The notes: a model not told the origin generated them from the sequence alone. A stretch of 64,000 nucleotides of DNA from Bradyrhizobium sp. 132 (GCF_023074185.1 NZ_JADPKY010000094.1:1-64000), one strand, 5' to 3'; counted from the stretch's first letter, positions 52,743 to 62,447 are shown. Translations and numbers: made by a program.

Positions 52743-53627
52743 ATGGCAATGATGTACACGCCGACCATTCCGCCGCCCGACCCGAACACGCGCACGCCGA
52801 AGTTCAAGCTGCCGAAGCTGTCCTGCGACGCGCATTGCCACATCTTCGGACCCGGCGCGAAATACCCTTACGCGCCGGACCGCTCCTACACGCCGCCGGA
52901 TGCGCCGCTCGAGGATTTCCGCGCGCTGCATGCCAAGCTCGGCGTTGAGCGTGCCGTCATCGTCAATGCCAGTGTGCACGGCACCGACAACGCGGTGGCG
53001 CTCGATGCCATCGCGCAGAGTAACGGCGCCTATCGCGCGGTTGCCAATATCGACGACACCATCACCGAGCGCGGGCTTCACGTGCTGCACGAGGGCGGCT
53101 TCCGCGGCTGCCGCTTCAATTTCGTCCGCCATCTCGGCGGCGTTCCCGACAAAAGCGTGTTCAATCGGGTGGTCGCGATGGTCACGCCGCTCGGCTGGCA
53201 CATCGACCTGCATTTCGACGCGATCGACCTGCCCGAATATGCCGACATGCTGGCGAAGCTGCCGCTCAGCTACACCATCGACCATATGGGACGGGTGAAG
53301 GCATCGGAAGGGCTCGATCAGCTGCCGTTCAAGATCCTGATCGAGCTGATGCAGCGCGACGAGAAGTGCTGGGTCAAGATCTGCGGCTCGGAGCGGGTGT
53401 CCTCCAGCGGTCCGCCGTTCACCGACGCCGTGCCGTTCGCGCGAAAGATCGTCGAGACCGCGCCCGACCGTGTCATCTGGGGCACCGATTGGCCGCATCC
53501 CAATGTCAAGGCGATGCCGAATGACGGGGATCTCGTCGATTTGATCCCGCTGTTCGCGCCGGAGCCGGAGTATCAGCAGAAGATCCTCGTCGACAATCCG
53601 GCGCGCCTGTTCGGGTTCGACCAATGA
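52743..53627 (+). CDS. 2-Pyrone-4,6-dicarboxylate lactonase-like amidohydrolase
   Basis: A 294-residue TIM-barrel amidohydrolase. The metal motif is DAHCHIFGP (HxH). Later YTPPDA, ASVHGTDNAVALDAIA, and GTDWPHPN with the catalytic Asp are close to LigI-type PDC lactonases, which open 2-pyrone-4,6-dicarboxylate to 4-oxalomesaconate. The downstream genes for 4-oxalomesaconate hydratase-like and CHA aldolase-like enzymes fit this role well. It overlaps dctA by four bases. Confidence 0.82.
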   Translation: MAMMYTPTIPPPDPNTRTPKFKLPKLSCDAHCHIFGPGAKYPYAPDRSYTPPDAPLEDFRALHAKLGVERAVIVNASVHGTDNAVALDAIAQSNGAYRAVANIDDTITERGLHVLHEGGFRGCRFNFVRHLGGVPDKSVFNRVVAMVTPLGWHIDLHFDAIDLPEYADMLAKLPLSYTIDHMGRVKASEGLDQLPFKILIELMQRDEKCWVKICGSERVSSSGPPFTDAVPFARKIVETAPDRVIWGTDWPHPNVKAMPNDGDLVDLIPLFAPEPEYQQKILVDNPARLFGFDQ

Positions 53628-54922
53628 CGGCGCTAGCGATCGACAAGCCGCGCGGCCGCGCCTGGTGGAAGGAGCTCTGGATCCAGGTGCTCATCGCCAT
53701 GGCGGCCGGCATTGCGCTAGGGATCGTCAATCCCGAGGCGGGCGCCAAGATGCAGCCGCTTGGGGACGCCTTCATCAAGGCGATCCGCATGCTGATCGCG
53801 CCGATCATCTTCTGCACCGTCGTCCATGGCGTCGCGCATATGGCCGACATGGCCCGTGTCGGGCGCGTCGCCGTCAAGGCGATCGTCTATTTCGAGGTCA
53901 TGACCACGATCGCGCTGATCATCGGCCTCGTGGCGGTCAACCTGCTCAAGCCCGGCGTCGGCATGAACATCGATCCCGCCAGCATCAATGCCAGCGCGAT
54001 CGAGCCCTATGTCAAGCAGACCGCCGTGATCGGCTTCGTGCCGTTCCTGATCAACATCGTGCCGGCGACCTTCATCGGCGCCTTTGCCGAGGGCAACATC
54101 CTCCAGGTTCTGTTCATCTCGGTGCTATCAGGCTTTGCGCTGGTGCAACTCGGCGAGCGGGCCGCGCCGCTGGTCAATCTGATCGACATCGCTGCCAAGA
54201 TGGTGTTCGCCGTCGTCGGTTTCGTAATGTGGGCGGCCCCGATCGGTGCGTTCGGCGCCATTGCCTTTACGGTCGGCAAGTTCGGCGTCGGCTCGCTGGC
54301 ATCCCTCGGCAAGCTGCTGGGCGGCTTTTATTTCACCTGCGCGATCTTCATCATCGTGGCGCTCGGCCCCGTTGCGCGTCTCTGCGGCTTCTCGCTCCTC
54401 AAGCTGATCCGCTACATCTGGGAAGAGTTGCTGATCTGCATCGCCACGACATCATCCGAGACGGTGCTGCCGCGGATGCTGACCAAGCTTGAGACGGCCG
54501 GCTGCGAGAAGAGCGTGGTCGGGCTCGTGATCCCGACCGGCTATTCCTTCAATCTCGACGGCACCTGCCTCTATCTCGCCGCCGCCTCGATGTTCCTGGC
54601 GCAGGCGACCAACACGCCGCTCGGGCTCGCCGAGCAGATCGAGCTGCTCTTGATCCTGCTCGTGACCTCCAAGGGCGCGGCGGGAATCGCGGGCGCCGCC
54701 TTTGTCGTGCTGGCGGCGACCCTGTCGGCTACCGGCAGCATTCCCGTGACGAGCGTCGCGCTGGTGCTCGGCATCCATCGCCTGATGTCGCAGGGGCTGA
54801 CGCCGACCAATTTGATCGGGAACGCAGTCGCGACCATCGCGATTGCCAAATGGGAAGGCGCGCTCGATGGCGAACGCCTGAAGCGCGTGCTCAACGGTGA
54901 GGAACCCGCTGCCGCTGCTTGA
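53624..54922 (+). CDS. dctA: DctA-type dicarboxylate:cation symporter
   Basis: A 432-residue glutamate/C4-dicarboxylate symporter. Conserved signatures are TTSSETVLPRM (HP1/helix region) and PTGYSFNLDGTCLY. About eight helices and two re-entrant loops are expected. It imports dicarboxylates across the inner membrane. Inside this operon the true substrate may be an aromatic dicarboxylate such as PDC, or the products of the pathway. Confidence 0.9.
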   Translation: MTALAIDKPRGRAWWKELWIQVLIAMAAGIALGIVNPEAGAKMQPLGDAFIKAIRMLIAPIIFCTVVHGVAHMADMARVGRVAVKAIVYFEVMTTIALIIGLVAVNLLKPGVGMNIDPASINASAIEPYVKQTAVIGFVPFLINIVPATFIGAFAEGNILQVLFISVLSGFALVQLGERAAPLVNLIDIAAKMVFAVVGFVMWAAPIGAFGAIAFTVGKFGVGSLASLGKLLGGFYFTCAIFIIVALGPVARLCGFSLLKLIRYIWEELLICIATTSSETVLPRMLTKLETAGCEKSVVGLVIPTGYSFNLDGTCLYLAAASMFLAQATNTPLGLAEQIELLLILLVTSKGAAGIAGAAFVVLAATLSATGSIPVTSVALVLGIHRLMSQGLTPTNLIGNAVATIAIAKWEGALDGERLKRVLNGEEPAAAA

Positions 54923-54964
54923 TGAACTGATGACGCTTACGAACAAAAGAGGGGAGTTTGTCCC

Positions 54965-55678
54965 ATGAAAACAGGTCTCGTGATCACCGCCCATCCGGGC
55001 GATTTCGTCTGGCGCGCCGGTGGCGCCATCGCGCTGCATGCGAAGAAGGGCTTTCGCATGAAGATCGTCTGCATGTCCTTTGGCGAGCGCGGTGAGAGCC
55101 AGTTCGCCTGGAAGGAAAAAGGCGCGACGCTGGAGTCGGTCAAGGCGGGCCGCAAGGATGAGGCGGAGCGGGCCGCAAAGCTGCTCGGCGCCGAGATCGA
55201 GTTCTTCGATTGCGGCGACTATCCGCTGAAGCTCAACGAAGCGCATTTCGACCGCATGGTCGACATCTACCGCGAACTCAATCCCAGTTTCGTGCTGACG
55301 CACGCGTTGGAAGACCCCTATAATTTCGACCATCCGAACGCGGCGCATTTTGCGCAGGAAACCCGCGTGGTCGCGCAGGCCATGGGCCACAAGCCCGGCG
55401 CGCAGTACCAATACTCCGCGCCGCCGGTGTTCCTGTTCGAGCCGCACCAGCCGGAGCAGTGCAATTACAAACCGGACCTGCTCCTCAAGATCGACGAGGT
55501 CTGGAAGGAGAAGTACGAGGCATTCCAGATCCTCGCCGCGCAAAAACATCTCTGGGGCTATTACGAGCGCGTCGCGCTTAACCGCGGCATCCAGGGCAGC
55601 CGCAACACCGGTGTGCCGATGACCTATGGCGAGGCCTATCAGCGCCTGTTTCCGACGGTTGCGGAGGTGCTGGCATGA
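54965..55678 (+). CDS. 4-Oxalomesaconate hydratase-like PIG-L/LmbE protein (GalB type)
   Basis: A 237-residue zinc-dependent PIG-L family protein. The N-terminal metal motif reads AHPGDF, a variant of AHPDD, and a later DHPNAA carries another metal His. The overall sequence resembles GalB hydratases that convert 4-oxalomesaconate to 4-carboxy-4-hydroxy-2-oxoadipate. The Asp-to-Gly change in the motif is seen in some hydratases rather than deacetylases. It overlaps the aldolase gene by four bases. Confidence 0.83.
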   Translation: MKTGLVITAHPGDFVWRAGGAIALHAKKGFRMKIVCMSFGERGESQFAWKEKGATLESVKAGRKDEAERAAKLLGAEIEFFDCGDYPLKLNEAHFDRMVDIYRELNPSFVLTHALEDPYNFDHPNAAHFAQETRVVAQAMGHKPGAQYQYSAPPVFLFEPHQPEQCNYKPDLLLKIDEVWKEKYEAFQILAAQKHLWGYYERVALNRGIQGSRNTGVPMTYGEAYQRLFPTVAEVLA

Positions 55679-56358
55679 AGCCGGTCGTCGTTCGCAACAT
55701 CAAGCGTGCCGATCCCGCAGGGATGGCGGAGTATGGCGTCTCGACCGTGCACGAGGCTTACGGCCGCGTCGGGCTGATGAAGCCTTATCTGCGGCCGGTG
55801 TGGCCGGGCGCTTCGATTGCCGGTCCCGCGGTCACCGTGCTGGCGCAGCCCGGCGACAATTGGATGATCCATGTCGCGGTCGAGCAGTGCAAAACGGGCG
55901 ACATCCTCGTCGTCGGCTGCACCACGGACAACACCGACGGCATGTTCGGCGAGCTGCTCGCGACGTCGCTTCAGGCACGCGGCGTGCAGGGGCTGATCAT
56001 CGATGCCGGTTGCCGCGACGTCAAAGCGCTGCACGAGATGAATTTTCCGGTGTGGTCGCGCGCGGTTTCGGCCAAGGGGACGGTGAAAGCGACGCTCGGC
56101 TCGGTCAACGTCCCCGTAGTCTGCGCCGGCGTCAACGTCGATCCTGGCGACATCATCGTGGCCGATGACGACGGCGTCGTCGCGGTGCCGAAGCGCTATG
56201 CGGCCGAGGTCGCCGAGAAGGCGAAGAAGCGCAATGCGGACGAGGGCGGCAAGCGCACGCGGCTCGGCTCGGGCGAACTCGGGCTCGATATGTACAGCAT
56301 GCGCGAGGCCTTGGCGAAGGCGGGGCTCGTCTATGTCGACAATCCCGAGGACGTCTAA
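55675..56358 (+). CDS. 4-Carboxy-4-hydroxy-2-oxoadipate aldolase (GalC/LigK type)
   Basis: A 227-residue RraA-fold metal aldolase. It has [19 protein letters not shown] and [13 protein letters not shown] with the catalytic Arg-Asp pair. It cleaves CHA to pyruvate and oxaloacetate and usually decarboxylates oxaloacetate too. It follows GalB in the usual order. Confidence 0.88.
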   Translation: MKPVVVRNIKRADPAGMAEYGVSTVHEAYGRVGLMKPYLRPVWPGASIAGPAVTVLAQPGDNWMIHVAVEQCKTGDILVVGCTTDNTDGMFGELLATSLQARGVQGLIIDAGCRDVKALHEMNFPVWSRAVSAKGTVKATLGSVNVPVVCAGVNVDPGDIIVADDDGVVAVPKRYAAEVAEKAKKRNADEGGKRTRLGSGELGLDMYSMREALAKAGLVYVDNPEDV

Positions 56359-56382
56359 AGCGAAGAGAAGCGGAGTGCGCTG

Positions 56383-57252
56383 ATGGATCGTCTCAAGCTG
56401 AAGGCCGTGCTGGGCAGTCATCTCCATGTCCGGTCGGTGAAGAGCGGCGAGCTCCGCTCCGACCGTTTCGATCTCGATTTCTTCGATTACACGCCGACCA
56501 ACACCGCATTCAAGCCGATGGTGCGCGAGCAGGCTTTTGACGTCTGCGAGATGGCAATCGTCACCTATCTGATGGCGAAGGCGCATTGCAAGCCGCTGGT
56601 GCTGCTGCCGGCCACCATGCTCGGTCGCTTCCAGCATTCCTACGCGCTCTATAATCCTGCGCATGGAACGCTCGGCCCGTCCGATCTCGAAGGCAAGCGC
56701 GTCGGCATCCGCTCGTTCACGACCACGACCGGCGCCTGGATCAGGGGCATCCTCGCCAACGATTGCGGCGTCAATCTCGACAACATCCGCTGGGTGACCT
56801 TCGAGGATCCGCACGTCGCCGAATATGTCGACACCACCGAGCGCGCACCGAAGGACAAGAAGATCCTGCAGATGCTGCTCGACGGTGAGCTCGACGCCGT
56901 CCTCGGCGAGGCCTCGAATGATCCCAAGCTGAAGACGCTGTTCCCCGATCCGGCCGCGGAAGCCGCCAAATGGTACGCGCGTCGCGGCGTCGTGCCAGTC
57001 AACCATCTCGTGGTCGTGACCGAGCAGCTCGCGAAATCGCACCCTGATGTGGTCGCGGGCGTCTATGATCTCCTCAAGCAGAACAAGGAACAGATCGGCG
57101 CGGCGGCAACACCTGATCTCGTGCCATTCGGGTTCGAGGCGAACAGAAAGCCGCTGCAGCTGATCGTCGACTACGCGTTCCAGCAGTCGCTGATCCCGCG
57201 CCGATATGCGGTCGAGGATCTGTTCGACGAGACGACGCGAGGACTGAACTGA
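56383..57252 (+). CDS. 4,5-Dihydroxyphthalate decarboxylase-like protein
   Basis: A 289-residue protein with a periplasmic-binding-protein-like fold but no signal peptide. Segments resemble the 4,5-dihydroxyphthalate decarboxylases of phthalate degraders, e.g. YDLMAKAH-like helix, IRSFTTTTGAWIRG and WVTFEDPHVAEY. In this operon it could make a protocatechuate-type ring before extradiol cleavage. An intracellular binding function cannot be excluded. It overlaps the next gene (TGATG). Confidence 0.72.
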   Translation: MDRLKLKAVLGSHLHVRSVKSGELRSDRFDLDFFDYTPTNTAFKPMVREQAFDVCEMAIVTYLMAKAHCKPLVLLPATMLGRFQHSYALYNPAHGTLGPSDLEGKRVGIRSFTTTTGAWIRGILANDCGVNLDNIRWVTFEDPHVAEYVDTTERAPKDKKILQMLLDGELDAVLGEASNDPKLKTLFPDPAAEAAKWYARRGVVPVNHLVVVTEQLAKSHPDVVAGVYDLLKQNKEQIGAAATPDLVPFGFEANRKPLQLIVDYAFQQSLIPRRYAVEDLFDETTRGLN

Positions 57253-58175
57253 TGGCGGGTGATCCCAAACGATGGCAGATCGGGCTGGTCGGCTATGGCG
57301 AGGTCGGCAGGATTCTGGCCGAGGATCTGCGCCAGCAGGACATCAAGGTCTCAGCCTATGACATCAAGCTCGGGGACGAGCAGGGCACGACCCTGAAAGC
57401 GCATGCGGCGAAATTCGGTGTCGGGCTGGCCGCTTCTCACGCTGAGCTGACCGCGAAATCCGATTTCCTCATCTCTGCCGTCACGGCGAGCCAGGCCGTG
57501 CCCGTGGCGCAAGCCTGCGTCGCCGCGATCAATCAGGGCACCTGGTTTCTCGATTTCAATTCGGCGTCTCCCGGCGCCAAGCAGCGTGCCGCGGCGCTGA
57601 TCGACGGCGCGGACGGGCGGTATGTCGAGGGTGCCGTGATGACCTCGGTGCCGCCATATCGCATCAAGGTGCCGCTGCTGCTCGGCGGTCCCGGCGCCAG
57701 GGAGCTGGAGCCGCTTTTGAACGCGATCGGTTTTGCGGCCAAGGTTGCGAGCGACAAGCTCGGTGTTTCCTCGGCGGTCAAGATGTGCCGCAGCATCATG
57801 ATCAAGGGCCTTGAGGCCATGGTGATCGAAAGCTTCACCACCGCACGCGCCTATGGCGTCGAGGATGCGGTGCTGGCTTCACTGGCGGAAACCTTCCCCA
57901 CGATCAATTGGGAAAAGCAGGGCGCTTATTTCTTCCAGCGCGTGATCGAGCATGGCCGCCGCCGCGCCGAGGAAGTGCGCGAGGTCGCAGAGACCGTGCG
58001 CGAGGCGGGGCTGACGCCGTGGTCCGCGCAGGGCACCGCCGAGCGTCAGGGCTGGGTCGCCGATCTCGCCGACGAAGGGGTGTTCGGACCTAAGGGAACG
58101 AAGGAATTCGCCCGCAGCGCCGACTGGCGCAGCGAAGCGGACAAAATCCTGGCGAAGATCAATCGCGAGAAATAA
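57252..58175 (+). CDS. NAD(P)-dependent dehydrogenase of the 6-phosphogluconate/DUF1932 type
   Basis: A 307-residue protein. An N-terminal Rossmann domain has VGYGEVGRIL as its dinucleotide-binding loop, and the C-terminal DUF1932-type helical domain follows. The conserved catalytic Lys of the beta-hydroxyacid dehydrogenase family appears in SSAVKMCRS. It may oxidise an aldehyde or hydroxyacid intermediate of the aromatic pathway. The exact substrate is unknown. Confidence 0.82.
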   Translation: MAGDPKRWQIGLVGYGEVGRILAEDLRQQDIKVSAYDIKLGDEQGTTLKAHAAKFGVGLAASHAELTAKSDFLISAVTASQAVPVAQACVAAINQGTWFLDFNSASPGAKQRAAALIDGADGRYVEGAVMTSVPPYRIKVPLLLGGPGARELEPLLNAIGFAAKVASDKLGVSSAVKMCRSIMIKGLEAMVIESFTTARAYGVEDAVLASLAETFPTINWEKQGAYFFQRVIEHGRRRAEEVREVAETVREAGLTPWSAQGTAERQGWVADLADEGVFGPKGTKEFARSADWRSEADKILAKINREK

Positions 58176-58187
58176 AGCGGTTGCTGC

Positions 58188-58499
58188 TCAGGATTTTGCC
58201 GTGCGACAGCCGGTGAACTCGTCGCGGGCGCGTTCGATCAGCGCCATCAGGTTCTCGGCCTTGCGGGCCAGCCGATCGGTCGCGACTTCAGTGCGGAATT
58301 CTGCGCGGATCGACCGAATGCACTTGTCGGCGATATCGAGCGTGAGGAGCGTGCGCGTCAGGTCATCCTGGGTCCGGACGCCGGCCAGATCGAGGTCCGA
58401 CAGGACATGCCCGATGCCGTCGAGCCGCTTCACCGCAGCCTCGCTGGGCGTTCTCGCTCGAATGGTGTGAGTGTCGATACTGCTGAATGCGCTGAACAT
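58188..58499 (-). CDS. Hypothetical helical protein
   Basis: A 103-residue, mostly helical, soluble protein (MFSAFSSIDT...). GGGGAAG precedes the ATG at 58499. The C-terminal half is charged with heptad-like spacing. It converges with the DUF1932 gene, 12 bases away. No domain is recognised. Confidence 0.6.
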   Translation of the reverse strand: MFSAFSSIDTHTIRARTPSEAAVKRLDGIGHVLSDLDLAGVRTQDDLTRTLLTLDIADKCIRSIRAEFRTEVATDRLARKAENLMALIERARDEFTGCRTAKS

Positions 58500-58711
58500 G
58501 TCGATGCTTCCCCGTTGAATGCAGACATCAGTGCTGGTCCTGCAATGACCGGCGCCGCGGGATTTGCAATGCGGGCAGCTATCGGGAATCAGCAAGAATC
58601 TGCTATCCGGGAATCTACCGGATTCGGAATTTTGGAACGATCGGCGGTAACATCGAACGGAAGTTGTGGTCGATCAGCCGCGCTTCAATGCAGATATGCA
58701 TTGAGAGCGGA

Positions 58712-59953
58712 TCAGGAACCGGGGCGGAACACAGTGGGCCGCTGCCGCGCAAACGTTTGCCGGCCGTCCTTGAAGCCCATCACGATATCCGGCAACTCCG
58801 CGATGGCGAAGCGGCTGTCTTGCGTGTCGAGCACGACGAGATCGGCGGGGTTTCCGACCTTGATGCCGTAATCCGCGAGGTTCATCAGCCGCGCCGGCAG
58901 CTCGGTCACGAGATCGAGGCAGGCGTCGAAGTCGTTGACCGAGGCATGCGCGACATTGGCGTAGAAATTCGCCATTCGCAGTAGTGAGGCATCGCCGAAC
59001 GGCGTGAAGGGATTGAGCACGTTGTTGGTCGCGATCGAGCACAGCACGCCTTCGCGGGCGAGCTTGTGGGCGAGTGTCAGCCCGCGCGGCGCGTTGTGGG
59101 TCGCTTCGCGCCCCATCAGATAGAGATCGGTTGCCGGCAGCACGGTGACGGCAACGCCGGCTTGCGCCAGTTGCGCTGTGGCGGCCTTCAGCCGCTCCGG
59201 TGGCAGTGCGGAGAGTTTCGTCGCATGGCCGATCGCCACGCGTCCCCCGTAGTTGCGCCGCTCGGTCTGCCGGCAGACCTCGTCGAGATGCCACCAGGAG
59301 GGATCGAGATCGAAATCGAGATGGAGATCGACGTCGACGTCGAACGCTTCGGCAAGATCGAAGATGCGTGCGAGATGCGCGTTCGGGTCGGTGTCCGTGT
59401 AGGGGCAGCCACCGATCACCTCGCCGCCGTCGCGGAGCGCCTGGATCAGCAGCCCTTCGCTGCCGGGATCGTTGGTGAGGCCTTCCTGCGGAAACACACA
59501 GAGCGACAGGTCGATTGCCCAGGCATAGTCGCGCTTGAGCGACTTGACCGCCTCGAAGCCGCGCAAGCCGATGCGCGGATCAATCTCGACATGGGTTCGC
59601 ATGCGCGTCGTGCCGTGCACGATGGCGCGTTCCAGCACCCTGGCGCCGCGTGCATAAACGTCCTCGACCGTGAAGTCCTTCTTCATCCCGGCAACGGCGC
59701 GGATCGCTTCCGAGACGCTGCCGTGACTATGATCGCAGCGGCCGAGCAGGCAGGCCTTGTCGAGATGGATGTGGCTGTCGACGAAGCCCGGCAGGGCGAG
59801 GCGCCCGGCGACATCGACCTCGACGGCCTCGCAGGCGAGTGTCGGTTCGATGGCGGTGATGCGGCCGCGCGTGACGCCGATGTCCACGGGGCTGGCAGCA
59901 CCGCGCAACACGGCGTTGCGAAAAATCAGGTCAAATGCTGATTGCGTGGTCAT
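58712..59953 (-). CDS. Cytosine deaminase/N-isopropylammelide-hydrolase-type amidohydrolase
   Basis: A 413-residue metal-dependent amidohydrolase. HIHLDKACL with the HxH metal pair is the cytosine deaminase subtype. Later HLDFDLD, VAIGHATKLSALPPE and ATNNVLNPFTPFG follow the same family. It would deaminate or hydrolyse a heterocyclic amine or amide. The true start is MTTQSAFDL at 59953. It is divergent from the NTF2-like gene. Confidence 0.82.
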   Translation of the reverse strand: MTTQSAFDLIFRNAVLRGAASPVDIGVTRGRITAIEPTLACEAVEVDVAGRLALPGFVDSHIHLDKACLLGRCDHSHGSVSEAIRAVAGMKKDFTVEDVYARGARVLERAIVHGTTRMRTHVEIDPRIGLRGFEAVKSLKRDYAWAIDLSLCVFPQEGLTNDPGSEGLLIQALRDGGEVIGGCPYTDTDPNAHLARIFDLAEAFDVDVDLHLDFDLDPSWWHLDEVCRQTERRNYGGRVAIGHATKLSALPPERLKAATAQLAQAGVAVTVLPATDLYLMGREATHNAPRGLTLAHKLAREGVLCSIATNNVLNPFTPFGDASLLRMANFYANVAHASVNDFDACLDLVTELPARLMNLADYGIKVGNPADLVVLDTQDSRFAIAELPDIVMGFKDGRQTFARQRPTVFRPGS

Positions 59954-60097
59954 GGCTTCTTGCGGAAGGAATTTAGGGCAATCGGCCGGGATCGGCGGCT
60001 CCGGATTGTCGGCAGTGTAGCGAGGGAAATGTTCAAAATATATGCAGGTGTTCCCGGGGAGCGGGGTTAGTATTGCGCAACCCCGGGAGAATGAGCG

Positions 60098-60517
60098 ATG
60101 TCCGTTGCCGCAAGAGCTGAAGCCGGTCCGTTGTCCGATGCGGCAATCGTGGAAGCCTATCTCACGGCATCCATGATCCCCGATCCGGATGCCGCGGCGG
60201 CCTACATGGCGCCGGGCACGGTGATCACCTTTACCGGCGGGCGCGAGTTCGATCATCCGCGCGGCCCGACCTCCTTCAACGCCAAGCGTTACCGCTGGGT
60301 CAGGAAGAAGATGGACCGGTTCGACGTCTGCCCCGGCGACGGCGAGACCGTGGTCTACAGCGTCGGCACGCTCTACGGCGAATGGAAGGATGGGACCCCG
60401 TTCGAGGGCAACCGCTACGTCGACCGCTTCGTGGTGCGGAATGGCCAGATCACCAAGATGGACGTCTGGAACGACAGCGCCGAGCGCATCCTGATCCAGC
60501 GCGGCATCGACGCGTAG
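60098..60517 (+). CDS. NTF2/SnoaL-like protein
   Basis: A 139-residue protein with the NTF2-like cone fold. Segments VEAYLTASMIPDPDAAAAYMAP and NRYVDRFVVRNGQITKMDVWND are typical. CCCGGGAG lies before the ATG. It is divergent from the cytosine-deaminase-type amidohydrolase, 144 bases away, and may process its substrate, but the reaction is unknown. Confidence 0.8.
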   Translation: MSVAARAEAGPLSDAAIVEAYLTASMIPDPDAAAAYMAPGTVITFTGGREFDHPRGPTSFNAKRYRWVRKKMDRFDVCPGDGETVVYSVGTLYGEWKDGTPFEGNRYVDRFVVRNGQITKMDVWNDSAERILIQRGIDA

Positions 60518-60648
60518 AGCCGTCCCGGCGCTCGAGCCGACCCGATTGACGGAGACAAACGGCCGCTGGCGGCTGGCGCGTGCCTGCGCTATCAACCTTG
60601 CGATTGCTGCGCCCGGCATGGACGCGCAAGTTTCTTTAGGAGCCCCCG

Positions 60649-61557
60649 ATGCGTTTACCCACCGTTGTCCTGGCCCTCACATGCCTTGCGACTGCCGCCT
60701 CAGCCGAAGACCTCACGGGCACGCTCCAGAAGGTCAAGGAGACCAGGAAGATCACGTTGGGTTATCAGGAGGCCTCGGTCCCGTTCAGCTATCTGGACGG
60801 AAACCAGAAGCCGGTCGGCTTCGCCATGGACATCTGCCTCAAGATCGTCGACGCCGTGAAGAAGCAGCTCGGCATGCCCGATATCGCGGTCGACACTCTC
60901 GCCGTGACGTCGTCGAACCGGATTCCGCTGATGGTCAACGGCACGCTCGATCTGCATTGCTCGGCGACCACCAACAACGCCGATCGCCAGAAGCAGGTCG
61001 CCTTCACCAATACGCACTTCCTCAGCGCGACGCGATTTGCGGCCAAGAAAGCCGCGAAGATCAACACCATCGACGATCTCAAGGGCAAGGCGGTGACGGC
61101 AGTGGCCGGCTCGGTCAATTTGACGCAGCTCGCCAAGGTCAACACCGAGCACAATCTCGGCATCAATGTGATGCCGGCCAAGGACCAGGCCGAGGCCTTC
61201 CTGTTGCTGGAAACCGACCGCGCGCAGGCCTACGCGCTCGACGACGTGCAGCTCGCAGTCGCGATCGCGCGCTCGAAGGAGCCGCAGCTGTTCATGATCA
61301 GCGAGGAGACGTTCTCGAAGCCGGAGCCTTACGGGATCATGCTGCGGCGGGATGACGCGCCGTTCAAGGCGCTCGCCGACCGCGCGACTGCGGAGCTGTA
61401 CGCGAGCCCGGAGATCGAGGTCCTCTACAAGAAGTGGCTGCAATCGCCGACGCCGCCGAGCGGCCTCAACTACAACGTCCCGATGTCACCGGCCCTGCGC
61501 AGCTCCTTCAAGAAGCCGAGCTCCAGTTTTGATCCTGATGTGTATGCGGTGAACTGA
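60649..61557 (+). CDS. Glutamate/aspartate-type ABC periplasmic binding protein
   Basis: A 302-residue secreted binding protein with an efficient signal peptide ending at ATAASA. The mature part has ITLGYQEASVPFSYLD, GFAMDICLKIVDAV and LDLHCSATTNNADRQ, typical of GltI-type receptors. No permease or ATPase follows, and it stands alone near the amidohydrolase and NTF2 genes. Confidence 0.88.
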   Translation: MRLPTVVLALTCLATAASAEDLTGTLQKVKETRKITLGYQEASVPFSYLDGNQKPVGFAMDICLKIVDAVKKQLGMPDIAVDTLAVTSSNRIPLMVNGTLDLHCSATTNNADRQKQVAFTNTHFLSATRFAAKKAAKINTIDDLKGKAVTAVAGSVNLTQLAKVNTEHNLGINVMPAKDQAEAFLLLETDRAQAYALDDVQLAVAIARSKEPQLFMISEETFSKPEPYGIMLRRDDAPFKALADRATAELYASPEIEVLYKKWLQSPTPPSGLNYNVPMSPALRSSFKKPSSSFDPDVYAVN

Positions 61558-61568
61558 GGCGAGGGGCG

Positions 61569-61858
61569 CTAGCGCGTCCGCGGCGTGTCGAGGAGTTGGC
61601 CGGCCAGCGCCACGCCGATTGCCGCGATCGCAGCCATTGCCAACGCCCACGAGACGAAGAGCCGATGGCCGATCAGCGCGCCGCTAATTAGTGGGGCGCT
61701 GATATTGGCGCCTGACATCAGCGACTGATTGAGGCCCATGATCATGCCCTGACGGTTGATCGCCGTGCTGCGCGACAATTCCGCCGTCAGCGTACGATGA
61801 GCAGGCCGAGCATGCGCCAGGCGTAGCGAATGCCGGCCAGTTCCGTCCGTCGCGGAAC
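61569..61858 (-). pseudogene. Remnant of a major-facilitator transporter
   Basis: The last about 70 codons (61569 to about 61785) encode an MFS C-terminus, QGMIMGLNQSLMSGANISAP and following helices. Upstream the reading frame is disturbed. A different frame holds a short natural-looking piece, ELAGIRYAWRMLGLLIVR, that stops at 61787. The rest of the transporter is absent, so this is a truncated remnant next to the MarR-FUSC pair. Confidence 0.6.
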
Positions 61859-61959
61859 CCGGTCCCATCTGGGTTGTCCTCGTTCGCTTTTGGGTGATCT
61901 GTTGCAATATGCGCGGCTATATAGTTGCAGGCTAATAGTTCGCGTCCTATCTAATTTGC

Positions 61960-62445
61960 ATGGCTCCTTCGCAGGCTCATATCCACGCCGAAATCGGCCG
62001 GCTCGTCACGCGCCTTGGCCGGATCTGGCGGCGCGAGTCGGATCAGGCGTTGTCCGATCACGGCCTGTCCTATGCGACGGCTATCCCGCTGCTGGTGTTG
62101 TCGCGCCAGGGCGCGAACGTCCGGCAGGGTGTGCTCGCCGACGAGCTCGGTATCGAGGGGCCATCGCTGGTCCGTCTGATCGACCTGCTCCAGGCCGAGG
62201 GTCTGGTTGAACGCCGAGAAGACCCGACCGACCGCCGTGCCAAAACGCTACATCTGACCAAAGCCGGCGATGCCAAGGTCGAGGAGACCAACCGCATTCT
62301 GCGGCGCGTTCGAGCCAGCCTCCTCAGGGATGTCGGGCCCGAGGAACTTGCGATAACCTTCGAGACTCTTCAGCGCATCGAGCAGCGGGCCAGTCGCCTG
62401 CAGGAAGCCAAGGCACTTCCAAAGACGTTTCCAGAGGCGAAATAG
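61960..62445 (+). CDS. MarR-family regulator
   Basis: A 161-residue MarR protein. The recognition area is QGVLADELGIEGPSLVRLID and the wing is DPTDRRAKTLHLT. It lies 2 bases before the FUSC transporter start, so they form an operon in which the regulator probably controls the efflux gene. The site may lie in the upstream AT-richer region, 61910-61959. Confidence 0.87.
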   Translation: MAPSQAHIHAEIGRLVTRLGRIWRRESDQALSDHGLSYATAIPLLVLSRQGANVRQGVLADELGIEGPSLVRLIDLLQAEGLVERREDPTDRRAKTLHLTKAGDAKVEETNRILRRVRASLLRDVGPEELAITFETLQRIEQRASRLQEAKALPKTFPEAK

Positions 62446-62447
62446 TC

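Noticed and set aside
55639..57042. A 467-codon minus-strand open frame opposite the aldolase and decarboxylase-like genes
   Set aside because: Antisense shadow spanning two unrelated real genes.
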